Positions 1 to 8,000 of a stretch of 37,828 nucleotides of DNA are shown here, piece by piece (the stretch's first letter is position 1; every line of letters starts with the position of its first letter). The position numbers and the translations under genes were made by a program. Below the pieces are notes generated by a model. It saw only the letters and a list, made by a program, of their open reading frames with translations, was not told the origin of the DNA and searched no databases. The stretch comes from a virus, in the IMG/VR virus record IMGVR_UViG_3300044816_000046, positions 1-37,828 of that record; one strand, given 5' to 3'.

Positions 1-1022
1 AGCTGATGACCGGCAAGAAGGTCGCCCTGCTCGTCCCGGTGTCCGACGAGGTGGTGATGTCCAACCCGGGTGGACTGTACGCGCAGCTGCAGCAGGACCT
101 ACCGACCGCAATTGCCCGTGCGTTCGATTACGCGGCGATTGCCGGTAAGTCGATCCGCACAGGCGCTGCGGGGCCGTTCGCCGACTATCTGGCGTTGACC
201 CCGAACACGGTCTCACTGGGTACCACGGCGCAGGGTTCCGGTGGCCTGTACGCCGACCTCGTCACCGGCGTTGGGAAGGTCGTGGACAACAACTACGACA
301 TGACCGGCTGGGCGGCCGATCCCCGTCTGCGGGTCGACGCGATGCTGGCCACCGACACGCAGGGCCGCCCGATCTTCGGCACCGAAAACGTCGACGTCAC
401 ATCGGGTATCGCTCAGACCAGCCTGCTCGGCTGGCCCGCGTTCTTCAACAAGGGGGTCTCGGGCCGGTATTGGCGCGCAGGCAACTCCGTGCAGACCATC
501 ACGCAGTCCGGCTCGGCCACGGGCGGTAGCTATGTGATCGGTGCGGGCGGTAACAGCCTGTCGGTCGCCTTCAACGCCGCAGCTGCCACCGTGCAGACCG
601 GCGTCCAGGCGTGGGGCGGCATCTTCTCCACCGTCACCGTCACCGGCTCCGCGGGCGGCCCGTACACGGTCACGTTCCCGGCGATCACCTCGAACGTGGC
701 ACCGGAAGCAGCACCGTTCTCGATCATCTCCACTGCGTTGACGGGTGGCACCAGCCCGAAGGTCACCGTTGCTGCGACTGCATCCGGGTCGGTCGACTCC
801 ACCATCCGCGCAGTGGCGGGTGACTGGTCTCAGGCCGCGTACGGCGTCGGCATGGACATCACCTTCAAGGTGTCCAGCGAGGCGTCCTACTTCGACGGCA
901 CCACCTGGCACAGCGCCTTTGCTGAGAATCTCACTCTGCTGCTGGTTGAGGCTTACTATGGCTTCGTAATGGGAAGTCAGAACGCCTTTTGCGTCATAAC
1001 CAAGGGAACGGCCGCCTACTAG
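1..1022 (+). CDS. Major capsid protein, HK97 fold, 5' end outside window
   Basis: The reading frame is open to the left edge, and the first ATG (6) is probably internal, so this is the C-terminal ~338 residues of the shell protein. Motifs typical of HK97-fold capsids are visible: LLVPVSDEVV near the start, then an alpha-rich segment with FDYAAIAG, and late VAGDWSQAAYGVGMDI. Between about residues 155 and 265 (numbering from the ATG at 6) lies an extra beta-rich segment containing VTVTGSAGGPYTVTF; it interrupts the usual capsid core and looks like an inserted surface (decoration) domain. A related segment ends the major tail protein (see findings). The gene is followed directly by a strong hairpin terminator, consistent with high-level expression. 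Scaffold/protease genes expected upstream are not in the window. Confidence 0.85.
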   Translation, partial: LMTGKKVALLVPVSDEVVMSNPGGLYAQLQQDLPTAIARAFDYAAIAGKSIRTGAAGPFADYLALTPNTVSLGTTAQGSGGLYADLVTGVGKVVDNNYDMTGWAADPRLRVDAMLATDTQGRPIFGTENVDVTSGIAQTSLLGWPAFFNKGVSGRYWRAGNSVQTITQSGSATGGSYVIGAGGNSLSVAFNAAAATVQTGVQAWGGIFSTVTVTGSAGGPYTVTFPAITSNVAPEAAPFSIISTALTGGTSPKVTVAATASGSVDSTIRAVAGDWSQAAYGVGMDITFKVSSEASYFDGTTWHSAFAENLTLLLVEAYYGFVMGSQNAFCVITKGTAAY

Positions 1023-1035
1023 CAGTTGTTTGCTA

Positions 1036-1083
1036 GCATGGGGATGCGGGCCGTCTGCGGCAGACAGGCCCGCATCCCCATGC
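1036..1083 (+). terminator. Strong hairpin after capsid gene
   Basis: A perfect 17-bp stem (1036-1052 with 1067-1083) is topped, after a bulged A, by a 5-bp stem with a CGG loop (1053-1065). No T-tract follows. It starts 14 nt after the capsid stop. It could terminate transcripts or stabilise the capsid mRNA, giving higher capsid output than downstream connector genes. Confidence 0.75.
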
Positions 1084-1126
1084 CAAGCCCAAGATCCGTC
1101 ATGGACCAGCTTGAAGGGAGTCAGTG

Positions 1127-1585
1127 ATGGCGTTGCTTGAGGCCGATGATCTGACTCCCTTCGCGACCATCGACGCGGACGAGGCCGAGGCGATGGTGGC
1201 TGATGCGATCGCGTTGGCGACGTTGGCTGCTCCCTGCTTGGGTGACGTGCTCACCGCCTTGCAGGAGTCGCAGGCCAAGGCGGTGTTGCGGTCGGCGGTG
1301 TTGCGGTGGCACGAATCTGGTTCGGGTGCCACGTCGCAGAACGTGGCGGGGCCGTTCCAGCAGACCGTTACTCCACTAGCCCGTAAGTCGTTGTTCTGGC
1401 CGTCGGAGATTGATGCGTTGCGGAATATCTGTAAATCGGCCACCTCTGGTGGGGCGTTCAGTGTGGATACTGCGGCGACTGCGATGCGAACCCACTCTGT
1501 GTTGTGGGGGTCCTACTACCCGTGGGACGTACCACCCGCTGACGGGTCTGACCCTTCCGGTGGCATCGACGGTGGGACCCCGTGA
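1127..1585 (+). CDS. Head-to-tail adaptor (connector) protein
   Basis: 152 residues. The ATG at 1127 is preferred over the GTG at 1124 because GAAGGGAG (1113-1120) then sits 6 nt upstream. The protein is alpha-helical with an N-terminal LLEADDLTPF and a central helix pair rich in Ala, matching the head-tail connector family that plugs the portal ring (HK97 gp6 / SPP1 gp15 type) in size and position directly after the capsid. It overlaps the next gene by 4 nt (GTGA). The family call rests on position, length and general pattern, without a diagnostic motif. Confidence 0.65.
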   Translation: MALLEADDLTPFATIDADEAEAMVADAIALATLAAPCLGDVLTALQESQAKAVLRSAVLRWHESGSGATSQNVAGPFQQTVTPLARKSLFWPSEIDALRNICKSATSGGAFSVDTAATAMRTHSVLWGSYYPWDVPPADGSDPSGGIDGGTP

Positions 1586-1941
1586 ATGCCATTCCCCTGC
1601 CGTTCACCTGCCTACACGGGGTTTACGTCGCTGGAGTCAAGGACGATCATGGGAACACCATCCCCGATTGGGCGGAACCCGTTGAAGTGCCGTGCTTCTG
1701 GTGGTCACCTACATCGACTGAGCCGGGGTATCAGTTCCGGTCTTCGGGGAGCGCCGGTAGCGATCAAGTCTCAGTCGATGTGACATTGGTGGTGGACTCC
1801 GCTCTCCCGGTGGATCATCGGGACAGGTTCACCGTCAACGGGCATGACTTCGAACTGGTCGGCCTGTCGAAGGACTACGACCACGGGCCGTTCTCCTTTT
1901 CACCCAACCGGAAAATCCTCGAACTGAAGTGGGTGGGCTGA
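1582..1941 (+). CDS. Head-to-tail stopper protein
   Basis: 119 residues starting at GTG 1582, which overlaps the stop of the adaptor gene (GTGA). The sequence is beta-rich, with the stretch VDHRDRFTVNGHDFELVG followed by PNRKILELKWVG, the pattern of small beta-barrel head-closure proteins (SPP1 gp16 type): a D-x-F-T-V-x-G turn is usual there. It would sit below the adaptor ring and close the head until the tail joins. The next gene overlaps its stop by 1 nt (TGATG), so the neck genes are translationally coupled. Assignment combines motif pattern and position. Confidence 0.7.
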   Translation: MNAIPLPFTCLHGVYVAGVKDDHGNTIPDWAEPVEVPCFWWSPTSTEPGYQFRSSGSAGSDQVSVDVTLVVDSALPVDHRDRFTVNGHDFELVGLSKDYDHGPFSFSPNRKILELKWVG

Positions 1942-2213
1942 TGGCACGAATCCAGTTCCATGAGGCAGGGTTTGAGGCTCTGTTGACGTCGGCTGCGACG
2001 AAGGCGGTGGTGAAGAAGCCCGCCGACGCCATGGCTGAAAAGGCGAACGCGGTGGCATCAACCACTGATCCGGCCGCAACGGAGCCCTACTACGAAGTAG
2101 AAGACGGCACCACTGATCGTGCCCGCTACCGGGTCGCCACAGCTCAAGGCGATCAGCTGAAACGCAACGTCCGCCACGAGGCGAAAACCCAAGCCCTGCA
2201 AAAGAGCATCTAA
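1941..2213 (+). CDS. Small neck protein, gp10-like candidate
   Basis: 90 residues from ATG 1941, whose A is the last base of the previous stop. It is helical and basic, beginning MARIQFHEAGFEALL, then a lysine-rich segment KKPADAMAEKANAVA and YRVATAQGDQL. Proteins of this size in this slot are usually the neck component annotated HK97 gp10-like, between stopper and tail terminator. No catalytic motif is visible. The next gene starts in its TAATG stop/start overlap. Confidence 0.55.
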   Translation: MARIQFHEAGFEALLTSAATKAVVKKPADAMAEKANAVASTTDPAATEPYYEVEDGTTDRARYRVATAQGDQLKRNVRHEAKTQALQKSI

Positions 2214-2635
2214 TGGTTGCTCTCGTCCTATTCCCGGACACCGACACTCTCGCCCGGAAAGTCGCGTTGCAGGGGCTCGCCGACCACGGGGTTACGGGGA
2301 TCGCGATCGGGACGAAACTCCCATCCCCGATGCAGAACCGCTTCATCCGCTTGTTTTCGATTCCTGGCCGCGAGATTTGTCGCCGAACGCAGACCGTTCA
2401 AGTGGTAGCCCAGGTATACGACCTGAAAGGCAACGAAGTCCGGTGTTCGCAGTTGGCGCAGATCCTCGCAGCGGTGTTGCGGTCAGCCCCCGACATGGTC
2501 GTCGACGGTGAACAGTTGGTCAGTGAGCCGTGCGAGAAGCAGGGGCCGTTCTTCTATGAAGACCCTGACCTGCCAGGCATCCCGCGATATCAGTCAACGG
2601 TTTGGTGGACGGTGCAGTCCACCGTGAGTCCCTAA
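2213..2635 (+). CDS. Tail terminator protein
   Basis: 140 residues from ATG 2213 (TAATG overlap with the previous stop). The protein has the alpha/beta look of tail terminators (lambda gpU / SPP1 gp17 type): an N-terminal helix LARKVALQGLADHG, strands around RFIRLFSIPG and QTVQVVAQVYDLKG, a helix SQLAQILAAVL, and a C-terminal strand YQSTVWWTVQST typical of the family. It would cap the tail tube and join it to the head stopper. It sits last in the coupled neck operon and ends 92 nt before the major tail gene. Confidence 0.75.
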   Translation: MVALVLFPDTDTLARKVALQGLADHGVTGIAIGTKLPSPMQNRFIRLFSIPGREICRRTQTVQVVAQVYDLKGNEVRCSQLAQILAAVLRSAPDMVVDGEQLVSEPCEKQGPFFYEDPDLPGIPRYQSTVWWTVQSTVSP

Positions 2636-2657
2636 CAAAACACACAAGCCAAGGTTC

Positions 2658-2681
2658 GGCCCTCGACATCCGTCTGGGGCC
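2658..2681 (+). terminator. Weak hairpin before major tail gene
   Basis: GGCCC at 2658-2662 can pair with GGGCC at 2677-2681 around a 14-nt loop, followed by TTCGTT. The stem is short; it may be a partial terminator or processing site separating the neck transcript from the highly expressed tail-tube gene, but the signal is modest. Confidence 0.3.
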
Positions 2682-2727
2682 TTCGTTGCGTTCCTGGTGG
2701 GGCGCAGTTCATTTGGAGGAAAGTTTC

Positions 2728-3582
2728 ATGGCTCATACCGATCCCACAAAAACCTATGTAGGTGTCCCGAAGATCACCGGCGGCATCTTCCGGTACAACC
2801 AGGCCGGTTTGGTGCTGCCCACCGATGCGTACAGCACACGACCCGCCGGGTCTGCCCGCCTCGGTGGGGTGTCCGATGACGGTGTGACGTGGATGTCTGA
2901 GCGTTCCACCGACAAGAAACGCGACTGGAACGGTGACAAGGTCCGGACGGTGCAGAAGTCGAAGGACGACAGCTTCAAAATCACCTACATCGAGTTCTTG
3001 AACGCTGAGGTGGCCGCTGAAATCTACGGCCCCGCCAACGTCACGGTGGTGCCGTCATCTGCGGCGCACGGCACCCAGATCGCCACGAAGAGCGTCGCGG
3101 ATGTTCTCGGGCACCACGCCTACATCGTTGACAGGTTCGACGGAACCGTGAAGCGGCGCACCTGCATTCCCGACGCGCAGGTCGACAAGATCGATGACGT
3201 TAAGGAAAGCCCGGGCGAGTGGTCGATCTACACCGTCACCTACGACCTGTTCCCCGATTCGCAGGGCGGCACGGTGTACAACTACACGGAGTTGGGTGAC
3301 GTGTGGGTTCCGTCGGTGTGGGATGCGACGATCACCGGTTCCGCGGGCACTGTGGTGTACACGGTTGTCAAGGACAGCGTTACGGCGTTCACGTCGGCTG
3401 TCGCGTACAACGCGTCCACAAGCGCCCTGGATACCGCTTTGGAGCTGCTGTCGACGGTCGGGGCGGGCAACGCCACCGTCACCGGTACGGCTGGCGCATA
3501 CCACATCACGCTAGCCAATGGTGGTGTGTTGTCGGCGGTCGGTTCCGGTGGCGCAACCGCTGCGGTGGTCGCGAGCTCGTAA
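2728..3582 (+). CDS. Major tail (tube) protein with C-terminal decoration domain
   Basis: 284 residues from ATG 2728, chosen because GGAGGA (2715-2720) lies 7 nt upstream; in-frame extension to 2602 would overlap the terminator gene and lacks a ribosome site. The N-terminal ~195 residues match siphovirus tube proteins: GGIFRYNQAG, then a TWMSERSTDKKRDWNGD segment and the strand run SFKITYIEFLNAEVAAEIYG. The last ~85 residues (from about 198) form a separate beta-rich module, TVTG(T/S)AG with VAYNASTSALDTALELL, which resembles the module inside the capsid protein. It is followed 5 nt later by an 18-bp terminator, as expected for the most abundant tail protein. Confidence 0.85.
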   Translation: MAHTDPTKTYVGVPKITGGIFRYNQAGLVLPTDAYSTRPAGSARLGGVSDDGVTWMSERSTDKKRDWNGDKVRTVQKSKDDSFKITYIEFLNAEVAAEIYGPANVTVVPSSAAHGTQIATKSVADVLGHHAYIVDRFDGTVKRRTCIPDAQVDKIDDVKESPGEWSIYTVTYDLFPDSQGGTVYNYTELGDVWVPSVWDATITGSAGTVVYTVVKDSVTAFTSAVAYNASTSALDTALELLSTVGAGNATVTGTAGAYHITLANGGVLSAVGSGGATAAVVASS

Positions 3583-3587
3583 CGCGC

Positions 3588-3628
3588 TAGCCCGTCCTGA
3601 GGGGCCGCGTGCCCCTCAGGACGGGCTA
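3588..3628. terminator. 18-bp bidirectional terminator
   Basis: A perfect 18-bp inverted repeat (3588-3605 with 3611-3628) with a 5-nt CGCGT loop lies between the convergent ends of the major tail gene (3582) and the leftward lipoprotein gene (3626). Its right arm includes the last codon and stop of the lipoprotein gene. It should terminate both transcripts and insulate the inserted leftward gene from structural transcription. Confidence 0.85.
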
Positions 3629-4060
3629 CTTGCCGACAGTCAACGGCTTCATGTTCGGATGGAGCAGGATGTCCATCGGTCCGCGGGCATTGATGATCAA
3701 CGCGGAGCGCAACTCGTCCTCGCGAACGATAACGGGATCGTACGGGTCGAGCAGGATCGAATACCCGGCGTCACCCGCTTTGATTCCGGGGACGTTGAAT
3801 CCGAATGAGCAGGCCGGCCCGGTGTCGATGCTGCTGGCGGTGAGTTCACCTTTGCCCAGGATTGTGCCGTCCGCGCCCTTGATGATGAGTGGGTCGCCGA
3901 CACTGACTGTGGAGTCGTAGAACTTGCAGGATTGGCCTTTGACGATGTCATTGGCGGGGGCGCCAACGTCTCCGACTATGTACCCGTTTACGTCGAATGT
4001 CGCAGGTTGGCTGGCGCATGACACGGCGCCCAGCATCGCCAGCCCAATGATCTTCTTCAT
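3626..4060 (-). CDS. Putative phage lipoprotein (lysogenic-conversion moron)
   Basis: 144 residues on the opposite strand to all flanking structural genes. The start at 4060 gives a short signal peptide, MKKIIGLAMLGAVSC, with Cys15 as probable lipidated residue (lipobox AVSC); a longer in-frame start at 4198 would bury this signal. The mature part is beta-rich, with GQSCKFYDSTVSVGDPL, a conserved-looking GTILGKGEL strand and ACSFGFNVPGI, reminiscent of small secreted actinobacterial proteins of unknown function with two Cys. No Shine-Dalgarno is present; TACTGT ends 6 nt before the ATG, which suggests a leaderless transcript made from the prophage. A surface lipoprotein expressed in lysogens could alter the envelope or block superinfection; that role is inference. 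Confidence 0.65.
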   Translation of the reverse strand: MKKIIGLAMLGAVSCASQPATFDVNGYIVGDVGAPANDIVKGQSCKFYDSTVSVGDPLIIKGADGTILGKGELTASSIDTGPACSFGFNVPGIKAGDAGYSILLDPYDPVIVREDELRSALIINARGPMDILLHPNMKPLTVGK

Positions 4061-4066
4061 TGCGTG

Positions 4067-4072
4067 ACAGTA
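4067..4072 (-). promoter_or_regulatory. -10 box of leaderless lipoprotein transcript
   Basis: On the minus strand TACTGT fits the actinobacterial TANNNT -10 consensus and ends 6 nt before the ATG at 4060, putting the transcript start at or next to the start codon. No convincing -35 is seen, which is common for such promoters. Confidence 0.5.
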
Positions 4073-4123
4073 CCGCCCAGCCTTGAGCTGCGGACCCCTG
4101 TTCGTCTCCCCGCGTCGTTCTTG

Positions 4124-4171
4124 CCTTGGCGCGGCGCGGGGAGGCTCCACCCCTTTGCCAAGGCGCCAAGG
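4124..4171 (+). repeat. Inverted repeat overlapping the chaperone ribosome site
   Basis: CCTTGGCGC (4124-4132) is the exact reverse complement of GCGCCAAGG (4163-4171); a second GCCAAGG (4157-4163) gives an alternative pairing with 4124-4130. The right arm contains the only AAGG upstream of the chaperone ATG (4185), so the fold could limit chaperone translation. Alternatively it terminates read-through coming from the left. Confidence 0.4.
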
Positions 4172-4184
4172 TGAAACAGAGACC

Positions 4185-4619
4185 ATGCCGAAGACCAAAG
4201 AACCCGATGAAGTGCTTGCCGTCGCCGACGTTAGTGTCGTCGAGGACGCCGTTGATGTAGTCGAACCTGAGAAGCCGAAGAATCCGAAGCCTGGTGACGC
4301 GGACTACGACTGGTCACCGCACTACGACACCACCAACCTCTACACCCATACCTTCCCGGACGGGCAGACGGTAGCCATCCGCAACTTCGGATCCATCTAT
4401 TCGAAGACGTGGTTGTACAAGCTGCGGAAAGCGGAGACCGACACGGACATTCAGTTCGCGGCGATCGACCGCGCCGCCTGCGACGTCGCACAGGCGGTCA
4501 TCGAATCAATCGAAGCCCCACTCGGCGGTAAAGACCCCATCGACGATCTCTGGGACGCCTGGTCCCAGGCCGGGACCAGTCACAGTGAAGACAGTGCGGG
4601 GTTGACCACGGGGGAATAG
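4185..4619 (+). CDS. Tail assembly chaperone, short form (gpG-like)
   Basis: 144 residues from ATG 4185. The N-terminus is acidic and low-complexity (VLAVADVSVVEDAVDVVEPE), followed by a KPGDADYDWSPHY region and an alpha-helical body ending in DDLWDAWSQAG, the usual shape of the short tail chaperone of actinophages. It lies just before the tape measure, where it would bind the tape measure during tail building. The last sense codons read ACG GGG GAA before the TAG stop and contain the slippery site that produces the long form. The lipoprotein insertion separates it from the major tail gene, normally its direct neighbour. Confidence 0.8.
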   Translation: MPKTKEPDEVLAVADVSVVEDAVDVVEPEKPKNPKPGDADYDWSPHYDTTNLYTHTFPDGQTVAIRNFGSIYSKTWLYKLRKAETDTDIQFAAIDRAACDVAQAVIESIEAPLGGKDPIDDLWDAWSQAGTSHSEDSAGLTTGE

Positions 4620-4999
4620 CGTGGCTGGTCGAAGTAGCGACCGGTGACCTGGCCGACGCCATCCACCGGGATCTACTCACCGACCAGCCGCTGACCTTCG
4701 ATGATCTCGGATGGCGCGGCCTGTGGGCGTACATCACCACAGCTCCACCCGGTACTGCTATCCACCAATCCCGCACCAAGGGCTTAAGCCCCAGTGACGA
4801 ACTCACACTCGAATCAATCAACGAGTTACGTGAGATCAACTGGCGCTACACCGTCGTCCACTTCAAGGGCGGGGCGGACATGCCTTTCCCGCAACGAATT
4901 ACGCGCGAAAGCGTCACCGATCGACCCGAACCCGTCGTAGCTGCGACCCTCGACGAACTCGTCTCGCCCCAAGTGCGGGCACTACTTCAAGGAGGATGA
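4185..4999 (+). CDS. Tail assembly chaperone, -1 frameshift long form (gpGT-like)
   Basis: After a -1 slip at G GGG GAA (4610-4616) translation continues as GIAWLVEVATGDLADAIH and stays open for 128 codons to TGA at 4997-4999, giving about 271 residues in total. The frame-shifted region has no start codon or ribosome site of its own, fills the otherwise empty 380 nt before the tape measure, and reads as a good alpha-helical protein (LTFDDLGWRGLWAYI; ELTLESINELREINWR). A 7-bp hairpin (4625-4631 with 4638-4644) begins 8 nt after the slippery heptamer, the spacing expected of a stimulatory structure. Such programmed shifts are established for tail chaperones of long-tailed phages. Confidence 0.85.
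4610..4644 (+). promoter_or_regulatory. Programmed -1 ribosomal frameshift signal
   Basis: Slippery heptamer GGGGGAA (4610-4616) directly abuts the zero-frame TAG (4617-4619). CTGGTCG (4625-4631) pairs with CGACCGG (4638-4644), one G-U, around the loop AAGTAG. The loop could further pair with CTACT at 4673-4677 to make a pseudoknot (inference). Confidence 0.7.
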
Positions 5000-5000
5000 C

Positions 5001-8000
5001 TTGCCCGAACTCGCCACGGCGTGGGTCACCCTTGCTGCGACCACGCGCGGTATGGAGAACGATATTCGGCGGGCGATCAACCGTGCGGAAGGCTCGGCGA
5101 AACTCAACCCGAAGGTGGATACGTCTGGGTTGAATGCTCAGGCTTCGAAGGCGGGGCGGGCGTTCGGGGAGCGGTTCTCTTCTGGAGCCAAGGACGCGAT
5201 GAAGGCGTTGTCGGTGGCCGTGGTCGGTGCTGGTTTGGTTGATCAGTTCCGCAAGGTCATGTCGGTGGGCATGGACTGGACCAACAACATGAACACGCTG
5301 CAGGCCGTGACGGGGGCGACTGCTGACCAGCTGAAGGCTGCCGGTGCTGCTGCCCGCGCGTTGGGCAATGACATCTCCCTGCCTGCGACGTCGGCCAATG
5401 ATGCCGCTGCGGCGATGACCGAACTGGCTAAGGGCGGCTTCACGGTTCAGCAGGCGATGGACGCAGCGAAGGGTTCGCTGCAACTGGCTGCTGCTGCGCA
5501 GATTTCGGCGACTGACGCGGCGACCATCCAGTCCAACGCGCTGTTGAGTTTTGGTTTGAACGCCAACCAGGCGGGCAAGATGGCCGATACGTTGGCCAAC
5601 GCGGCTAACGCGTCCTCTGCTGAAATCGGCGACGTGGCACAAGCTTTGGCGCAGGCCGGTACCGTGGCGCATTCGTTCGGGTTGAGCGCCGAAGACACTT
5701 CCGCAGCGATTGCCTTGCTTGCCAAGAACGGCATCAAGGGGTCCGACGCGGGCACGCTCCTGAAGACGTCACTGCAAGCGTTGACCGATCAGGGCAACCC
5801 GGCGCAGGGCGCGATCCAAGAACTCGGGCTAACTGTCTATGACGCGCAGGGCAAGTTCGTCGGCTTGCACACCCTGTTCCAGCAGTTGGGTGAAGCGCAA
5901 GGCCGCATGTCGGACCAGTCTTACCAGGCTGCGACGTCGGTGTTGTTCGGTTCGGATGCGATGCGCATCGCCGCTATCGCGGGCCAGGACGGTTCGCGCG
6001 GGTATGACCAGATGCGTACCGCGATTGACCGCCAAGGTGCTGCGGCTGATGTGGCTGCGGCGAAGACGAAGGGCCTGCCTGGGGCGTGGGAACGCGTCAA
6101 GAACGCCATCGAATCGTTGCAGTTGACTGCCTTCGACAAACTCGAAGGCCCGGTCACGAAACTGTTGGATGGTTTGTCGAGCGGGCTGGGTCAGGCCGTG
6201 CCGAAGATTCAGGAGGCATGGGGCAAGCTGTCAGCGAATCCGCAGATCCGGTCGACGTTCACCGATACCGTCAACGTGTTCAAGGGTTTGGCGGATGCCG
6301 CAAAGACGGTGTGGCCGAGCCTGGTACAGATCGGGAAATCCTTGGCGGCAGCCTCGGGGGCATTGGGTGTGGGCACCTGGAAACTGTTCGTCACCGCGTT
6401 GCAGGCTGCTGCGGGTGTGGTCAATACCCTCGCTGGGCCGTTGCAGGCACTTGCGGGGTTCATGAAGAATCAGCCCGGGTTGGTGACCGCCGCTGTTGGG
6501 GCGTGGCTACTGTTCCGCACCGTCCCAGCCTTGATGGGTCGTATCACTACTGCAATAGCCCCGGTGGGAACTGCAGTGCAGACGATGGGACAAAGGTTCG
6601 CCGCAGCCAGGGGTGGCATATCGAACTTTGGTAGCGCCTATCAGACGTACATGGGTTATGTGCGGCAGGCGAATCCGGGTATCAGTACCGCGGCGAATCA
6701 CCTGCGAACGCTGGGCGGCGTCGCAAGCTACGCGGCGTCGGGCGGTTTGAACGCTGTGAAGGGTGCTGCGTCGGGACTTCTGGGCGCGTTGGGCGGCCCG
6801 TTCTCGGCAGCGTTGATCGGCGCCACGATCGCGTTCGGGTTGATTTCGGCGAAGAACCAGCAGGCCGGACAGTCGTTGAAGGCGTATCAGGATGCTGTCC
6901 GTAACACTGAACAAGCCCAGGTGTCCCTCAATGAGGCACTGTTCAATTCACGGGGAGCGTTCGACGACACGGTCAAAGCGTCTGCCGCGGACCGCATCCG
7001 GGCCATCAGCGAAGAGCTGAAGACCGCATCGGAACGCACGGGTTCGTTCCTGGATCAGTTCCGCGCACCCGGCCAAAGCCTGTTCTCCTTCAAGTCGGCT
7101 GGCAGCGGACTTGTTACTGGTGCCGCTAAGTCGCAAGACCAGCAGATCGAGGACGAGGCCAACGCCGCCAAGTCTGCCCGCAAGGCGATCGATGACCTGA
7201 AGCTGAGTCAGCAGTCACTTTCTGACGTTGCTTATGGTTCGCAGGGCGCGTTCGATGCGATGGTCTCGAAGTTGGAGGCGGCGGGTGAGGGTGGGCACAA
7301 GGCTGCCGATCAGTTCCGTGCGGCCCGTGTCGAGTTCCTCAAGCAGCAGGACATCGCGAAAACCGTCACCCCGGGTATCGATCAGCTGGCGAAGGCGATG
7401 CGGACGCTGGCCGACAACACCGCTTCGGCGGCCGACAAGTCCACGGCGTTGAAATCGGCGCTCGATGCGCTCAACCCGTCACGCACCGCCGGAGACGCGG
7501 AAGCAGCGCACACGCAGGCCGCCGCAGCTGCCCAACAAATCGCCACCCCCGACAGCCCGTTGGACCCGACGAAGGGTCTCGGCGACCAGCTGTTCAAGAC
7601 GGACGGCACCGTTCAAACCCTCAACTCCAACGGCGTCACACTCAACAGCACCTTGAAGACGTTGGTGGACACCACCGCTGATGTGGCCACCAAGGGCGGC
7701 GACATGGCCGCCACCCTGAAGAGTAATCAGGATACGTTCGCGGCGCTGGCGAAGCAGTTCCAGACCGACGTCCCGCACATCCAAGCTGCATTCGATGCTC
7801 TGGGCGGCAAGGACATCCAGTTCATCATGTCCCTGGCGGGCGCTCCTGACGTGACGCAGTCGTTGGGGTTGGTGAAACGGGCGTTCGACGAGGTTCCAGG
7901 GTCGAAGGACGTCACCATCAAGACCTCCGAGATCGCGGGAGCGGAGAAGCAACTCGGCGACCTTGGCTTCCATTTGCAGAACTTGCCGAACGGAATCACT

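Noticed and set aside
2602-2727. Longer N-terminus of the major tail protein
   Set aside because: The extension overlaps the tail terminator gene and a hairpin, and the SD-led ATG at 2728 gives the normal family start.
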